Below, one piece after another: positions 15,460 through 22,381 of a DNA stretch of 36,955 nucleotides; the stretch's first letter is position 1, and every line of letters begins with the position of its first letter. This DNA is from a virus. The DNA is taken from positions 1 to 36,955 of IMG/VR virus record IMGVR_UViG_3300008262_000780; one strand, 5' to 3'. A model generated the notes under the pieces. It ran no database searches. It worked only from the letters and a program-made list of their open reading frames with translations, and was not told the DNA's origin. The translations under genes were made by a program, and so were the position numbers.

Positions 15460-15546
15460 TAGTCAGGAAAGGACTCGAACCTTTGAAGTACCACCACACA
15501 ACATAACCATGATTGGTATTTATTGTTAATGTTGCGCCACCTGACT
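15460..15546 (-). tRNA. tRNA-like gene 2, 87 nt, anticodon uncertain (CAT possible)
   Basis: The same AGTCAGG/CCTGACT acceptor stem as gene 1, discriminator A, and T arm AAAGG, TTCGAGT, CCTTT. No D stem is apparent after GCG; a strong hairpin (CAACAT with ATGTTG, extended by AAC/GTT) covers the middle. A CAT triplet preceded by T lies inside. Not a normal cloverleaf as read by eye. Confidence 0.5.
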
Positions 15547-15609
15547 ATTTATAAGAACGTCTTTCACCACCGCAACCCCGAACAAACTGAATTGAACGGG
15601 GTGAGGTAG
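15547..15609 (-). repeat. tRNA-region structured repeat, copy D
   Basis: Matches copy C almost base for base over about 60 positions. Inner stem CCCCG (15576-15580)/CGGGG (15597-15601). On the minus strand it directly precedes tRNA-like gene 2 with the same TTCTTATAAAT junction. The TTGCGG to TATAAA spacing is 16 instead of 17. Confidence 0.65.
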
Positions 15610-15669
15610 ACCACTTGCATTTTGTTTAGTTGCAACAACTCAATGCCAATCCTCTTATGGCCGATTTTG

Positions 15670-15741
15670 TGGTCATGACAGGACTCGAACCTGCATATCC
15701 AACATTTGCCGTGTTGGGCGTTCCATTTCCGCCACATGACC
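15670..15741 (-). tRNA. tRNA-Cys(GCA)-like, 72 nt, with G at position 33
   Basis: The most regular member of the array: acceptor GGTCATG/CATGACC with discriminator A, D arm GGCG/CGCC, anticodon stem CAACA/TGTTG, variable GATAT, and T arm GCAGG, TTCGAGT, CCTGT. The seven-base anticodon loop reads CGGCAAA, which places GCA (cysteine) at 34-36 but G instead of the near-universal U at 33. CCA is not encoded. Confidence 0.75.
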
Positions 15742-15953
15742 AAGTAGCACCCTGATTTATCCAACTTACAGGTGCTGTGGCTGTCCCTATTGCTAGGTTA
15801 GGAATAGACTTTTTGACTCTCCTTCTTGAGGGATCTTACCGTCTCAGCAGTCAACTGGGTGATTTACATATCTACCACCAACTTTCCCATACGGACATCA
15901 CTCCGTTTCTCTTCGTATTGGGAATACTATCCGTTGTCATGTTTCGGATCGTG
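15742..15953. other. 212-base spacer with hairpins inside the tRNA array
   Basis: No coding frame is supported. Two strong pairings are seen: AGCACC (15746-15751)/GGTGCT (15771-15776), and CCCATACG (15886-15893)/CGTATTGGG (15914-15922). It could hold a degenerate tRNA or a small RNA; nothing more can be said. Confidence 0.35.
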
Positions 15954-16081
15954 TGGGGAGAGCAGGATTCGAACCTGCATCAAAGCGGATTAACTCGGGA
16001 GTTTATACCGTACTTCTTCCGCCGTATCAAAGATACTTACCGGCCCTTGCCGATGTGTTTATCCATTTACACCATCTCCCC
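15954..16081 (-). tRNA. tRNA-like gene 4, 128 nt, anticodon not assigned
   Basis: Acceptor GGGGAGA/TCTCCCC with discriminator A, D arm GTG/CAC (loop TAAATGGATAAA), T arm GCAGG, TTCGAAT, CCTGC. The middle holds ATCGG/CCGGT with loop CAAGGGC, then GTATC-TTT-GATAC, then GCGGA/TCCGC enclosing AACTC/GAGTT, over 50 nt more than a class I tRNA. If the first hairpin is the anticodon arm, position 33 is A, not U. Confidence 0.55.
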
Positions 16082-16084
16082 AAA

Positions 16085-16147
16085 TACCCTGTAGTTTTTA
16101 ATTTAGTATCCGCAGAAATACAGGGAATAGAATCACCAAATGATTCT
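16085..16147. other. tandem hairpins between tRNA-like genes
   Basis: CCCTGTA (16087-16093) pairs with TACAGGG (16119-16125), and AGAATCA (16129-16135) with TGATTCT (16141-16147) around a five-base loop. Likely processing or spacer structures in the tRNA precursor. Confidence 0.4.
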
Positions 16148-16160
16148 AAAAACTGCGTTG

Positions 16161-16259
16161 TAGTCAGGACAGGATTCGAACCTGTAAGAACTCTTTTTAT
16201 TCTTCACTCTGGTTACTGTATTTCACCAGCCATGGCTTTACCAATTCCGCCACCTGACT
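16161..16259 (-). tRNA. tRNA-like gene 5, 99 nt, anticodon not assigned
   Basis: AGTCAGG/CCTGACT acceptor stem again, discriminator A; D arm GGC/GCC with GG in the loop; T arm ACAGG, TTCGAAT, CCTGT. A central stem CTGGT/ACCAG carries an 11-base loop (GAAATACAGTA) rather than seven, and a variable arm AAGAA/TTCTT follows. It resembles a class II tRNA with an enlarged anticodon loop. Confidence 0.6.
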
Positions 16260-16381
16260 ATGTTGCTTGTCTTTCCAAGCTGTCAAGATATTCTCAGTTT
16301 TTCAACCAAAACGGCTTCTCAATCCGTTCAGCTCTCTTTACGTGGTGGGTGTGCTGAAATTCCCCATACCAACGAGATTTG

Positions 16382-16499
16382 TAGTCAGGACAGGATTCGA
16401 ACCTGTATTTACACTCTACTTGTACTAGCTGTGTCCGATGGATTGGGTTACAATACAATTCCCTCCCCACCTGCTCTTAACCGTTAAAGCTACCTGACC
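16382..16499 (-). tRNA. tRNA-like gene 6, 118 nt, anticodon uncertain (GTA possible)
   Basis: Acceptor GGTCAGG/CCTGACT (first pair G-T), discriminator A; D arm GCT/AGC with loop TTAACGGTTAAG; T arm ACAGG, TTCGAAT, CCTGT. The middle has GG(A)ATTG/CAATCC with loop TATTGTAACC, containing TGTAA as in tyrosine tRNAs, then ACAC/GTGT enclosing CTA/TAG. First in the array in the minus direction. Confidence 0.55.
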
Positions 16500-16505
16500 A
16501 AGTAA

Positions 16506-16525
16506 CCCCCTCCCGAAGGAGGGGG
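16506..16525 (-). terminator. hairpin terminator after the DUF932 gene
   Basis: Perfect eight-base-pair stem CCCCCTCC/GGAGGGGG closed by a TTCG tetraloop on the minus strand, 16 bases after the DUF932 stop. No long T run follows, so termination may be partial, letting some transcripts enter the tRNA array. Confidence 0.6.
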
Positions 16526-16541
16526 ATTAATCAAAGAAACA

Positions 16542-17498
16542 TTATGAAAACGAAACCAATGTTTTAGCAGTCCTCTCGTTGAGCCACTCGACAATGGTGT
16601 CGTAAGCCAAGTTATTTATTTCTGCGCCAGTTCCTGTCATTAGATAGGAATTCTTATTTGCTTTGGCCGGCATAGCCATGTGATTTGTGTAGCGAGTCAC
16701 AGCGTTGAACAAGCCCCAAACCGTATCCCCTTCGAGGTCACGTTCCATGTTGTAGGCTTGAGCAAACTGAGCAAGTTGGTTTCTTCTACGAGTAGAAACT
16801 TCCCCGATGTTTTGGTTTCTGCTGTCCAAGCTAAACATCTTGTTTATCACAGCCTCAACAACACTCTCATGAGGGGCGGTCTCAGACATTCTTCTAAATG
16901 TCTCGAACATTCTCTCATCTTCTTTGATAGTCTCTTGAAACTGGCGAATGGCAACTTCGATCCGTTCTTTAGAATTCTCTGTGTGACGGAACTTTTCGGT
17001 GTCCTTGTATGCTCTGTAGAAAGTATTGGAGCAGATAACTACCTCGTTGGTAGAACCAAAGGAGATAGATGAAGAGCCATCGTGAGAGTTGAGTACGGTA
17101 ACCCAACGTTTAACTCCCGACTTACCAACATATTCATCAGGCAACTCGGCTTGAAGGAAAACCTTCTTGCCATGGTCTAATTGACCGCCACGGTTGGTGT
17201 TGATTCCGATGCCGTCAGTAGCTCGGACAATTGTATCGGCAAGTTCCCAGTTTTGGAACACACGATATCTGTCTTTGACTGTACCGAAGCATGTGGTTGG
17301 AGTTGCAGAGTTTGCGTTTTCGTATCTAAAGATACCGTAGAAATCTGTCTGAAGCCCAGTGTCGTGGTAAAGTCTTTCTTTCTTGACTTCCCAATTAAGC
17401 CCTGTGCGTTCGAGCAGGTTCATTGTCTTCTCGAAATTGTCGAGGTTAAGTTCAGTGTTCATTGTTGAGTTTTTGTTGATTGTGTTTGCGTTTTCCAT
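16542..17498 (-). CDS. DUF932 family phage/plasmid-like protein
   Basis: 318 aa. Typical DUF932 features are present: GLNWEVKKERLYHDTG near the N-terminus, YRVFQNWELADTI, the strand pair KVFLQAELPDEY and RWVTVLNSHDGSSSISFG, VVICSNTF and the C-terminal WGLFNAVTRYTNH. The family is common in phages and plasmids, with roles possibly in DNA recombination or replication but no settled function. ATG 17498 chosen; ATG 17462 is an alternative. An A-rich leader precedes it. Confidence 0.8.
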   Translation of the reverse strand: MENANTINKNSTMNTELNLDNFEKTMNLLERTGLNWEVKKERLYHDTGLQTDFYGIFRYENANSATPTTCFGTVKDRYRVFQNWELADTIVRATDGIGINTNRGGQLDHGKKVFLQAELPDEYVGKSGVKRWVTVLNSHDGSSSISFGSTNEVVICSNTFYRAYKDTEKFRHTENSKERIEVAIRQFQETIKEDERMFETFRRMSETAPHESVVEAVINKMFSLDSRNQNIGEVSTRRRNQLAQFAQAYNMERDLEGDTVWGLFNAVTRYTNHMAMPAKANKNSYLMTGTGAEINNLAYDTIVEWLNERTAKTLVSFS

Positions 17499-17576
17499 GA
17501 TTTTTCCGATTTTTAAGTGTGCGTTTTTTGTGTATTGATATTGCGAATTAAAGTGATGTTTGTGTAATCTCCAAAT

Positions 17577-17969
17577 TTATTTTTGATAAATCATTGCCTT
17601 GGGCTTCGGAGAACTAGTCAAGACAACGAGGTCAGCGTGAATGAAAGGTTCCCCTTCAACTGTGAAACAGTCTCCCTTGTATGGGTTGTAGGTCAGTTCT
17701 TGCAGTTCGTCTCTCAAGAGATGGCTGATATCTTCGAACGTAATAAATGTTTCACACTCAATAAAAGCATGAACGCATTTCTGTTGTTCTCTGATAGTAC
17801 GCTGTCTCCCGCTTTCAGAAACATAAGTCTTGACGTTGGCCAAAAGTAGATCGTGAGCATGCTGAAGCAATCGGTAGCCTTTCTTGGCTTGGTCATACAT
17901 CTGAATGCTAAAGCAATTCTTGTGTAGGTTCCGGTAAATTCTGAATGGTTTGCGTTTGGTTTGTTTCAT
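17577..17969 (-). CDS. conserved phage protein, 130 aa
   Basis: Basic N-terminus (KQTKRKPFRIYRNLHKNCFSIQMYD) then VKTYVSESGRQRTIREQQKCVHAFIEC, a pattern I recall from unnamed phage proteins, ending with a beta-rich region. Single gene in its unit, lying 29 bases after inverted repeat 1 in the minus direction, with a CAAAACAA-type leader. Confidence 0.6.
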   Translation of the reverse strand: MKQTKRKPFRIYRNLHKNCFSIQMYDQAKKGYRLLQHAHDLLLANVKTYVSESGRQRTIREQQKCVHAFIECETFITFEDISHLLRDELQELTYNPYKGDCFTVEGEPFIHADLVVLTSSPKPKAMIYQK

Positions 17970-17997
17970 GTTGTTTTGGGTTGTTAACTACCTCTAA

Positions 17998-18030
17998 CTA
18001 TATACCCCTCATAAATAAGGGGATATATAG
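17998..18030. repeat. long inverted repeat 1 of 5
   Basis: CTATATA CCCCT, loop, AGGGG A TATATAG, with an outer CTAAC/GTTAG possible. It lies between two gene groups. No T run follows, so it is not a standard terminator. One of five paralogous elements with different arms and a shared CCC/GGG core. Confidence 0.7.
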
Positions 18031-18046
18031 TAAGAGTTAGTAAAGG

Positions 18047-18268
18047 TTAGGATTCGTCAGCGTCGAAGTAAGCCAAGATACAATCGTACAGAGGCTGCTC
18101 AGGATTGTTGAATTTACTTTTTTCAAAGTCTCTCCAACGTGCGGGGATTTCATCCCATTGTTGGTCATACGGCAACTCAGCGAAGTTCTCATCCTTGCAA
18201 GCCCAAAGTTGGCTGAACAAGTATTGTTCGTAATCGATTTTCATGCCTACTAAATTAGTGTTTTCCAT
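18047..18268 (-). CDS. hypothetical acidic protein, 73 aa
   Basis: Acidic, aromatic-rich small soluble protein (WACKDENFAELPYDQQWDEIPARW). No family recognised. Last gene before inverted repeat 1; two bases after the upstream gene. Confidence 0.5.
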   Translation of the reverse strand: MENTNLVGMKIDYEQYLFSQLWACKDENFAELPYDQQWDEIPARWRDFEKSKFNNPEQPLYDCILAYFDADES

Positions 18269-18270
18269 AT

Positions 18271-18426
18271 TTATAGTACTCTTTTTTCTTTGGTTTTTAA
18301 ATATTCGACTTCTCGCTTGGCGTTATGTAAATTTCCATGTAGATTTTCAAAAACCCAAAAGAAAAATAGAACTCTTCTATAGACAAAGAAAGTGTCTCCC
18401 TTCTGTGTTATTTTATATTTGGCCAT
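18271..18426 (-). CDS. hypothetical basic protein, 51 aa
   Basis: Start at ATG 18426 (MAKYKITQKGDTFFVYRR). The initial strand pattern (KYKITQKGDTFFVYRRV) followed by a basic helical part suggests a small beta-alpha domain, as in many phage-encoded inhibitors, but no family is assigned. Confidence 0.45.
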   Translation of the reverse strand: MAKYKITQKGDTFFVYRRVLFFFWVFENLHGNLHNAKREVEYLKTKEKRVL

Positions 18427-18748
18427 AGATTTCTCCTTTGTTATAGAGTTCGGCAAAATTGGATACTGCTATGAAGACAGCTTCTTTTTCAGCAGTCATT
18501 AGTGCCTTGTTTATGTCACCATTTAAGCAAGCTATCAAGCAAGCTATCTTGACAGAGGAGGGAGTACCTATTTTGGACTTACAAAATGTAACAGCTTCCA
18601 TCAACCATTCCCAATCTGTATAGAATTCTTCTAAACGTATCCATCCATTTTTATTAGGCAATTTAAAACATTCTTTGTTCTCAGATATTTCATAATTTTT
18701 CATCAAAGCTATCTGTTCACTACGTTGTTGTATTTCTTCTTGTGTCAT
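18413..18748 (-). CDS. conserved flavobacterial phage-type protein, 111 aa
   Basis: FYTDWEWLMEAVTFCKSK followed by EAVFIAVSNFAELYNKGE resembles the YHxSWDWLMPVV ... VVEFIxWYN pattern of small uncharacterised proteins common in flavobacterial phages. Soluble. Overlaps the downstream gene by 14 bases. Confidence 0.55.
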   Translation of the reverse strand: MTQEEIQQRSEQIALMKNYEISENKECFKLPNKNGWIRLEEFYTDWEWLMEAVTFCKSKIGTPSSVKIACLIACLNGDINKALMTAEKEAVFIAVSNFAELYNKGEIYGQI

Positions 18749-18754
18749 CTGATT

Positions 18755-19231
18755 TTATCCTCGTAGTTTAAATTCGATTCTGTTGATTATTTTTCGCAAA
18801 GTGATTGAGGTATCCGATTCCTCAACTGTATTGGTGAGATTTGCAACCTCTCCTGATACAACTCTAAGTTGGTGAACTAAAGCGTTCCATGGTTCGATTT
18901 CCTCAAGCAGTTCGAATATTTTATCTGAAGCATGATCTAATCGATCAAACATGAACATTTGAGTGTTTTCACTGGGAGTATCTTCTCCGTCATCGTAGCA
19001 AACAAGGTATTCGTTTGTTTCTTCTTCGTTTTGACGAATGGAATTAGGTAAGAACAACCTAACTCGGCGTTCGATTAACAAGCAAGGTGCTATGTCGTTA
19101 GAAGTAGTTGCAAGTTCTACTTGTCCAAATACGTCTTTTAATTCCTGCATTAGTACTTTTGGACGTACAGCGAAAAAGTAATCGCGGTCGAGTTGTTTTA
19201 AATCTAATGGTTTTAAATCTAATGGTGTCAT
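18755..19231 (-). CDS. hypothetical protein, 158 aa
   Basis: Begins with a repeated LDLKPLDLKQLD; the DNA there contains an 11-base tandem duplication (AAATCTAATGG). The rest is acidic and alpha/beta. The leader AATCAAAGAATAATTAATC before ATG is a variant of the motif shared by this region's genes. Family not recognised. Confidence 0.5.
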   Translation of the reverse strand: MTPLDLKPLDLKQLDRDYFFAVRPKVLMQELKDVFGQVELATTSNDIAPCLLIERRVRLFLPNSIRQNEEETNEYLVCYDDGEDTPSENTQMFMFDRLDHASDKIFELLEEIEPWNALVHQLRVVSGEVANLTNTVEESDTSITLRKIINRIEFKLRG

Positions 19232-19233
19232 GA

Positions 19234-19422
19234 TTAATTATTCTTTGATTGGTTAAATGGTTTCCAAGTTAGGCTTTCGTCGCTTTGTAGGTCACAGGCA
19301 ATCTCGATGTTGTTGAAGTGTGTCCAACATTCATCAGAATGGGGTGTAGCCCTTTCAAAAACTTCAGCTATATCTTGTTTGAAGATGTGTTTTCTAATGA
19401 CTTTGATATCGTCTAAGACCAT
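19234..19422 (-). CDS. hypothetical protein, 62 aa
   Basis: Small soluble protein with His/Cys residues (HSDECWTHF) but no clear metal motif. Overlaps the upstream gene by 10 bases. Confidence 0.45.
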   Translation of the reverse strand: MVLDDIKVIRKHIFKQDIAEVFERATPHSDECWTHFNNIEIACDLQSDESLTWKPFNQSKNN

Positions 19423-19748
19423 AGCAAGTCGGTGTTCGCCCCGAAACCAACATCGTTAGGGTGCTCAATGGTAAATGGTATGTTGAGTTTGCTAAGTTCC
19501 TTAGTGAAAATGTTTGCTACTCGGCTAAACTCTTCGAATAATTCACTGAATACAGTCTCATTGATTGCTTTGACTTCGGCAGATGCTTGTTGGATTTCGG
19601 TTTGCTGTTGTAAAACAACATGGGAAAACAAACTATCAGCATCGTTTCCCCGGCTACGATTCAGATTAATAAACTTTGTTTCTAAATCTTTGATTAGAAT
19701 TTGTTGTCCTTCGGTAAGGTCGTTCGATTTTTTCAGATTAATTGACAT
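19413..19748 (-). CDS. hypothetical helical protein, 111 aa
   Basis: Start at ATG 19748 (MSINLKKSNDLTEGQQ), preceded by a Bacteroidota-like leader of repeated CGCAAAA; a longer frame reaching 19826 would run into inverted repeat 2. Mostly helical with a long amphipathic middle. Function unknown. Confidence 0.5.
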   Translation of the reverse strand: MSINLKKSNDLTEGQQILIKDLETKFINLNRSRGNDADSLFSHVVLQQQTEIQQASAEVKAINETVFSELFEEFSRVANIFTKELSKLNIPFTIEHPNDVGFGANTDLLWS

Positions 19749-19791
19749 GGTTTTGTGTTTTGCGTTTTGCGTTTTGTTGGTTTTGGTTAGG

Positions 19792-19856
19792 TTATCTATT
19801 ATCTCTTTGAGTATACCCCCCATCAAGATGGGGTGTACTCAAAGAGACATAGATAA
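19792..19856. repeat. long inverted repeat 2 of 5
   Basis: TTATCTA (19792-19798)/TAGATAA (19850-19856) outside and TCTCTTTGAGTA (19802-19813)/TACTCAAAGAGA (19836-19847) inside, continuing into ACCCC/GGGGT. About 24 paired positions, the strongest of the set. Lies 44 bases before the start codon at 19748. Confidence 0.8.
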
Positions 19857-19866
19857 TGTTTGTGGT

Positions 19867-20445
19867 TTAATCTTGGATTCGGTAAGTTTTCCCCTCGAAT
19901 TGAGCAAAGGTGATGTCGGTAGGGTGATGCCAATCAGTATAAAAGAAACTACCATTTTCATAGTATTTATCTCTGAGTTGGTCATCAGTCAGTTGAGCAT
20001 CGACCTCGGGTTCCTCAGAATGAATTCTAAGGTAGTTACAGAGTGCTAACTCTGAAGCGACGTAAACGTCGTCAAATACAACCCAACCTTCGTTCATCAA
20101 AGCTCCAGTGATGTCACACTTTCTTGCAAAGAACTTAGAATCATCGCTGTATAGGAAGGCATATCTTCTGTAGATTGTATCTCTGAGGATATCAATCTGA
20201 ATAGGGTTGAAGGACAACACTTGATTGTTCACGAAAGCATTGTTGGAATACGGCGTTGAAAGGGTTAGAATAACCATTTCCTTTTCGATATCCTGACGAA
20301 CTTCATCAAAGATAGAAAAGTAGTCTTCGATGTCGAAGTCCTTTAAGCCTGTTAAGGCTAACTTTGCTTTCAGATAAGGAAACAAGTCAGCATAAACCAT
20401 ATCGGTTTTGCGTTTGATTTGATAGGTTAATGATTCTAAATTCAT
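19867..20445 (-). CDS. hypothetical phage protein with CDITG motif, 192 aa
   Basis: Helical N-terminal two-thirds, then RKCDITGALMNEGWVVFDDVY and a DDQLRDKYYENGSFFYTDW tail. The CDITGxxMNEG-acidic-YYTxW order resembles a family of unnamed Bacteroidota phage proteins. Stop is 10 bases from inverted repeat 2. Confidence 0.55.
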   Translation of the reverse strand: MNLESLTYQIKRKTDMVYADLFPYLKAKLALTGLKDFDIEDYFSIFDEVRQDIEKEMVILTLSTPYSNNAFVNNQVLSFNPIQIDILRDTIYRRYAFLYSDDSKFFARKCDITGALMNEGWVVFDDVYVASELALCNYLRIHSEEPEVDAQLTDDQLRDKYYENGSFFYTDWHHPTDITFAQFEGKTYRIQD

Positions 20446-20771
20446 GATTTTGTTTTTGATGCGGTGAATAATTCGTTGATGTACTCGATGATTTGGTCGT
20501 TGTGTTCGTCAAAGAACTCAGTCATCATTTCATGAGAGCCATGGAAATCCTCAGGGAACCACTTTAAACAAGTGTGTTCTACGGCTTGGTTATCCTCAGC
20601 GACCATTGAATCAATGCTTTCGGGAACAATTGTCTCTGTGACAAAACAGCCCTGTTTAGCTGCTTGTTTTTCTAAAAAAGGAAAGCATCTAATGTAAAGT
20701 TCTTCGTCGTTGAAGGTAGCCACTAACTCTGAGTGACCACCTGTGATTGATTGAAAATATACTTTTATCAT
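20442..20771 (-). CDS. hypothetical acidic protein, 109 aa
   Basis: Soluble acidic protein, starting with a strand (IKVYFQSITGGHSELVATF) and ending with a helix. The stop overlaps the next start (ATGA). No recognised family. Confidence 0.5.
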   Translation of the reverse strand: MIKVYFQSITGGHSELVATFNDEELYIRCFPFLEKQAAKQGCFVTETIVPESIDSMVAEDNQAVEHTCLKWFPEDFHGSHEMMTEFFDEHNDQIIEYINELFTASKTKS

Positions 20772-20775
20772 AGAT

Positions 20776-21072
20776 TTATTTTGCTAGGTTGAAGTTTCCG
20801 ATTGGTTGTTTGTTAAATTCCACGATTGTAATCGTGTTTATCATTCGATATTCTTTCTTGTCAAGGTCGAGTACAACTCGGTAGCCCATATCTTTAGGCT
20901 TGAATTTCATACCCACACCTTTTAATGTTTGGCAAACACCATTTTTGTCGATGTACTTTCGTACACCAGTCCTGCCACGGAGAGTTCTAACCTCTCCGTT
21001 TTGTTTTACAAACTTGCAAGAAAAGAACTTGCCTGAGTCGATGATTTCGAGTGCTTTTGTTTTGGTTATCAT
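20776..21072 (-). CDS. conserved phage protein, SH3-like, 98 aa
   Basis: FFSCKFVKQNGEVRTLRGRTGVRKY, then TLKGVGMKFKPKDMGYRVVLDL and EYRMINTITIV follow the pattern of a common phage family of small beta-barrel proteins of unknown function. The AATCAAAGAAAAA leader lies three bases before ATG. Confidence 0.65.
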   Translation of the reverse strand: MITKTKALEIIDSGKFFSCKFVKQNGEVRTLRGRTGVRKYIDKNGVCQTLKGVGMKFKPKDMGYRVVLDLDKKEYRMINTITIVEFNKQPIGNFNLAK

Positions 21073-21094
21073 GATTTTTCTTTGATTTCTGTGA

Positions 21095-21862
21095 TTAGAA
21101 GTTATGTATTACGAAGCCTGATGTGTCCTTGATTGCTTTACCTTTGGCTCTGAGACCCAAGATTGTACCTAATGGTACATCGAGCATCAAATCGTCTCGA
21201 GAATCGCCGTCAACAACTGGCATTCCTTTGTAAGTCTCAGGCAAAGGTTCGTCTTTCTTGACAGCAAAGACAGCAGCGCCAACAGCTAATTTGTTGCTAA
21301 CGAGCCAATCAAAACTTTCCCAATTATCTTCCGATAAACTGAAGGCAACTTGGTAACGATGTCCTGATTTTAACGTATAGTTACCTGCTTTTTTCGGGAT
21401 TTTTGTGTAGTCATAGAAAACTACGTTTGCCGGGATGTGGTCACCGTAAGCTGAGACTAGTTGTTCAACTAACTTGATGTCCGAAGTGCCGTTGAGACGA
21501 ATAGCCAATGGCTTGTTTAATTTCTTGAGAACTTTTGCAGACCGAATGATTTCGAGAGCAGTCTGATGTAAGAAAGTAAATCTATCTTGCAGATAATAGT
21601 GAGTTCGGTTGAGCCTCGCTTTCTTGACGTTTGCATAAACGCCCATGCCAGCTGTAAATAGACAAGACTTACGACATCCTTTGGATGAAAAAGGGCACAG
21701 ATTTACACCCAATTCGTTCTGTTCTTCGGGAGCAAGATATAATATCTTGGTCGTGCGGATGTTTTTCTTTGTCTTTGAGTTTGATTTGCCGTCAGACAAA
21801 ATAACTTTTGGAATTGTGTAGGCAACTTTGGTTTCTGCTACTGATACGTTTTCGGTTTGCAT
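21095..21862 (-). CDS. gene product 88 (gp88) family protein
   Basis: 255 aa from ATG 21862 (MQTENVSV), preferred over 21898 because the latter is inside inverted repeat 3's flank and 21862 has the A-rich leader. Residues near 28-70 show SNSKTKKNIRTTKILYLAP, and NLCPFSSKGCRKSCLF with RTHYYLQDR, the core of the gp88 family first named in mycobacteriophages. The clustered cysteines may bind a metal or iron-sulfur cluster. Function unknown. Confidence 0.75.
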   Translation of the reverse strand: MQTENVSVAETKVAYTIPKVILSDGKSNSKTKKNIRTTKILYLAPEEQNELGVNLCPFSSKGCRKSCLFTAGMGVYANVKKARLNRTHYYLQDRFTFLHQTALEIIRSAKVLKKLNKPLAIRLNGTSDIKLVEQLVSAYGDHIPANVVFYDYTKIPKKAGNYTLKSGHRYQVAFSLSEDNWESFDWLVSNKLAVGAAVFAVKKDEPLPETYKGMPVVDGDSRDDLMLDVPLGTILGLRAKGKAIKDTSGFVIHNF

Positions 21863-21895
21863 GTTGTTTGTTTGATTGATTTTTGATTGTTTTAC

Positions 21896-21950
21896 CATAT
21901 CCCTTTTTATACTGCCCTCATAAAATCAGGGTAGTATAAAAAGGAATATG
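21896..21950. repeat. long inverted repeat 3 of 5
   Basis: CATAT, CCTTTTTATACT and CCCT on the left pair with AGGG, AGTATAAAAAGG and ATATG on the right, with one-base mismatches between blocks. Loop CATAAAATC. Located 34 bases before the gp88 start. Confidence 0.8.
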
Positions 21951-21972
21951 TTAAGTTGGTTGGTTTTTGTGG

Positions 21973-22332
21973 TTACAATTCAGCGTCGAAAGAACATTGT
22001 CCGTTTTCCAATATCGAACTGTGAATCTTGTAACCTAAGATAAGGTCAGCATATTCACTTAATTGTTTTTCTGTGATGTTGTTTTCTTTGAGCAGTTTGT
22101 CATTCCAACCACCGTGTGTTTCGAATAATTCGTCTAGCTTTTGCTTGTCTTTGCCGAGAAACTCTTCAATCCTTTGGATTTCGGCTTCAAGTTTTGGCAA
22201 ATCATATTTGTCAAAGTAGTAGTGAAGCATTTCGGGTGTTTGACCTTGTACACCGAATCTGTCGGCAGCGTTACTTGATTGTACGGCAAACCAAAACTTG
22301 CCTTCGATGTCTCCTGAATAATAGCGTCCCAT
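21973..22332 (-). CDS. conserved phage protein (GRYYSGDIEGKFWF family), 119 aa
   Basis: The N-terminus MGRYYSGDIEGKFWFAVQSS, then AADRFG, is a distinctive signature shared by unnamed proteins in many phages and some bacteria. The rest is helical (KLEAEIQRIEEFLGKD). Last gene of the unit ending at inverted repeat 3. Confidence 0.65.
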   Translation of the reverse strand: MGRYYSGDIEGKFWFAVQSSNAADRFGVQGQTPEMLHYYFDKYDLPKLEAEIQRIEEFLGKDKQKLDELFETHGGWNDKLLKENNITEKQLSEYADLILGYKIHSSILENGQCSFDAEL

Positions 22333-22381
22333 GATTTTTTAATTTATTTTTTCTGTGATTATTGTGTGTTGTGTGTTCTGA

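Noticed and set aside
15953-16357. Plus-strand frame of 134 codons over the tRNA-like genes
   Set aside because: It is antisense to clear tRNA arms (reads through acceptor and T arms) and has no initiation context.
15230-16499. Self-splicing introns in the tRNA-like genes
   Set aside because: The extra sequence (about 10-55 bases) is far too small for group I or II introns, and no conserved core is visible.
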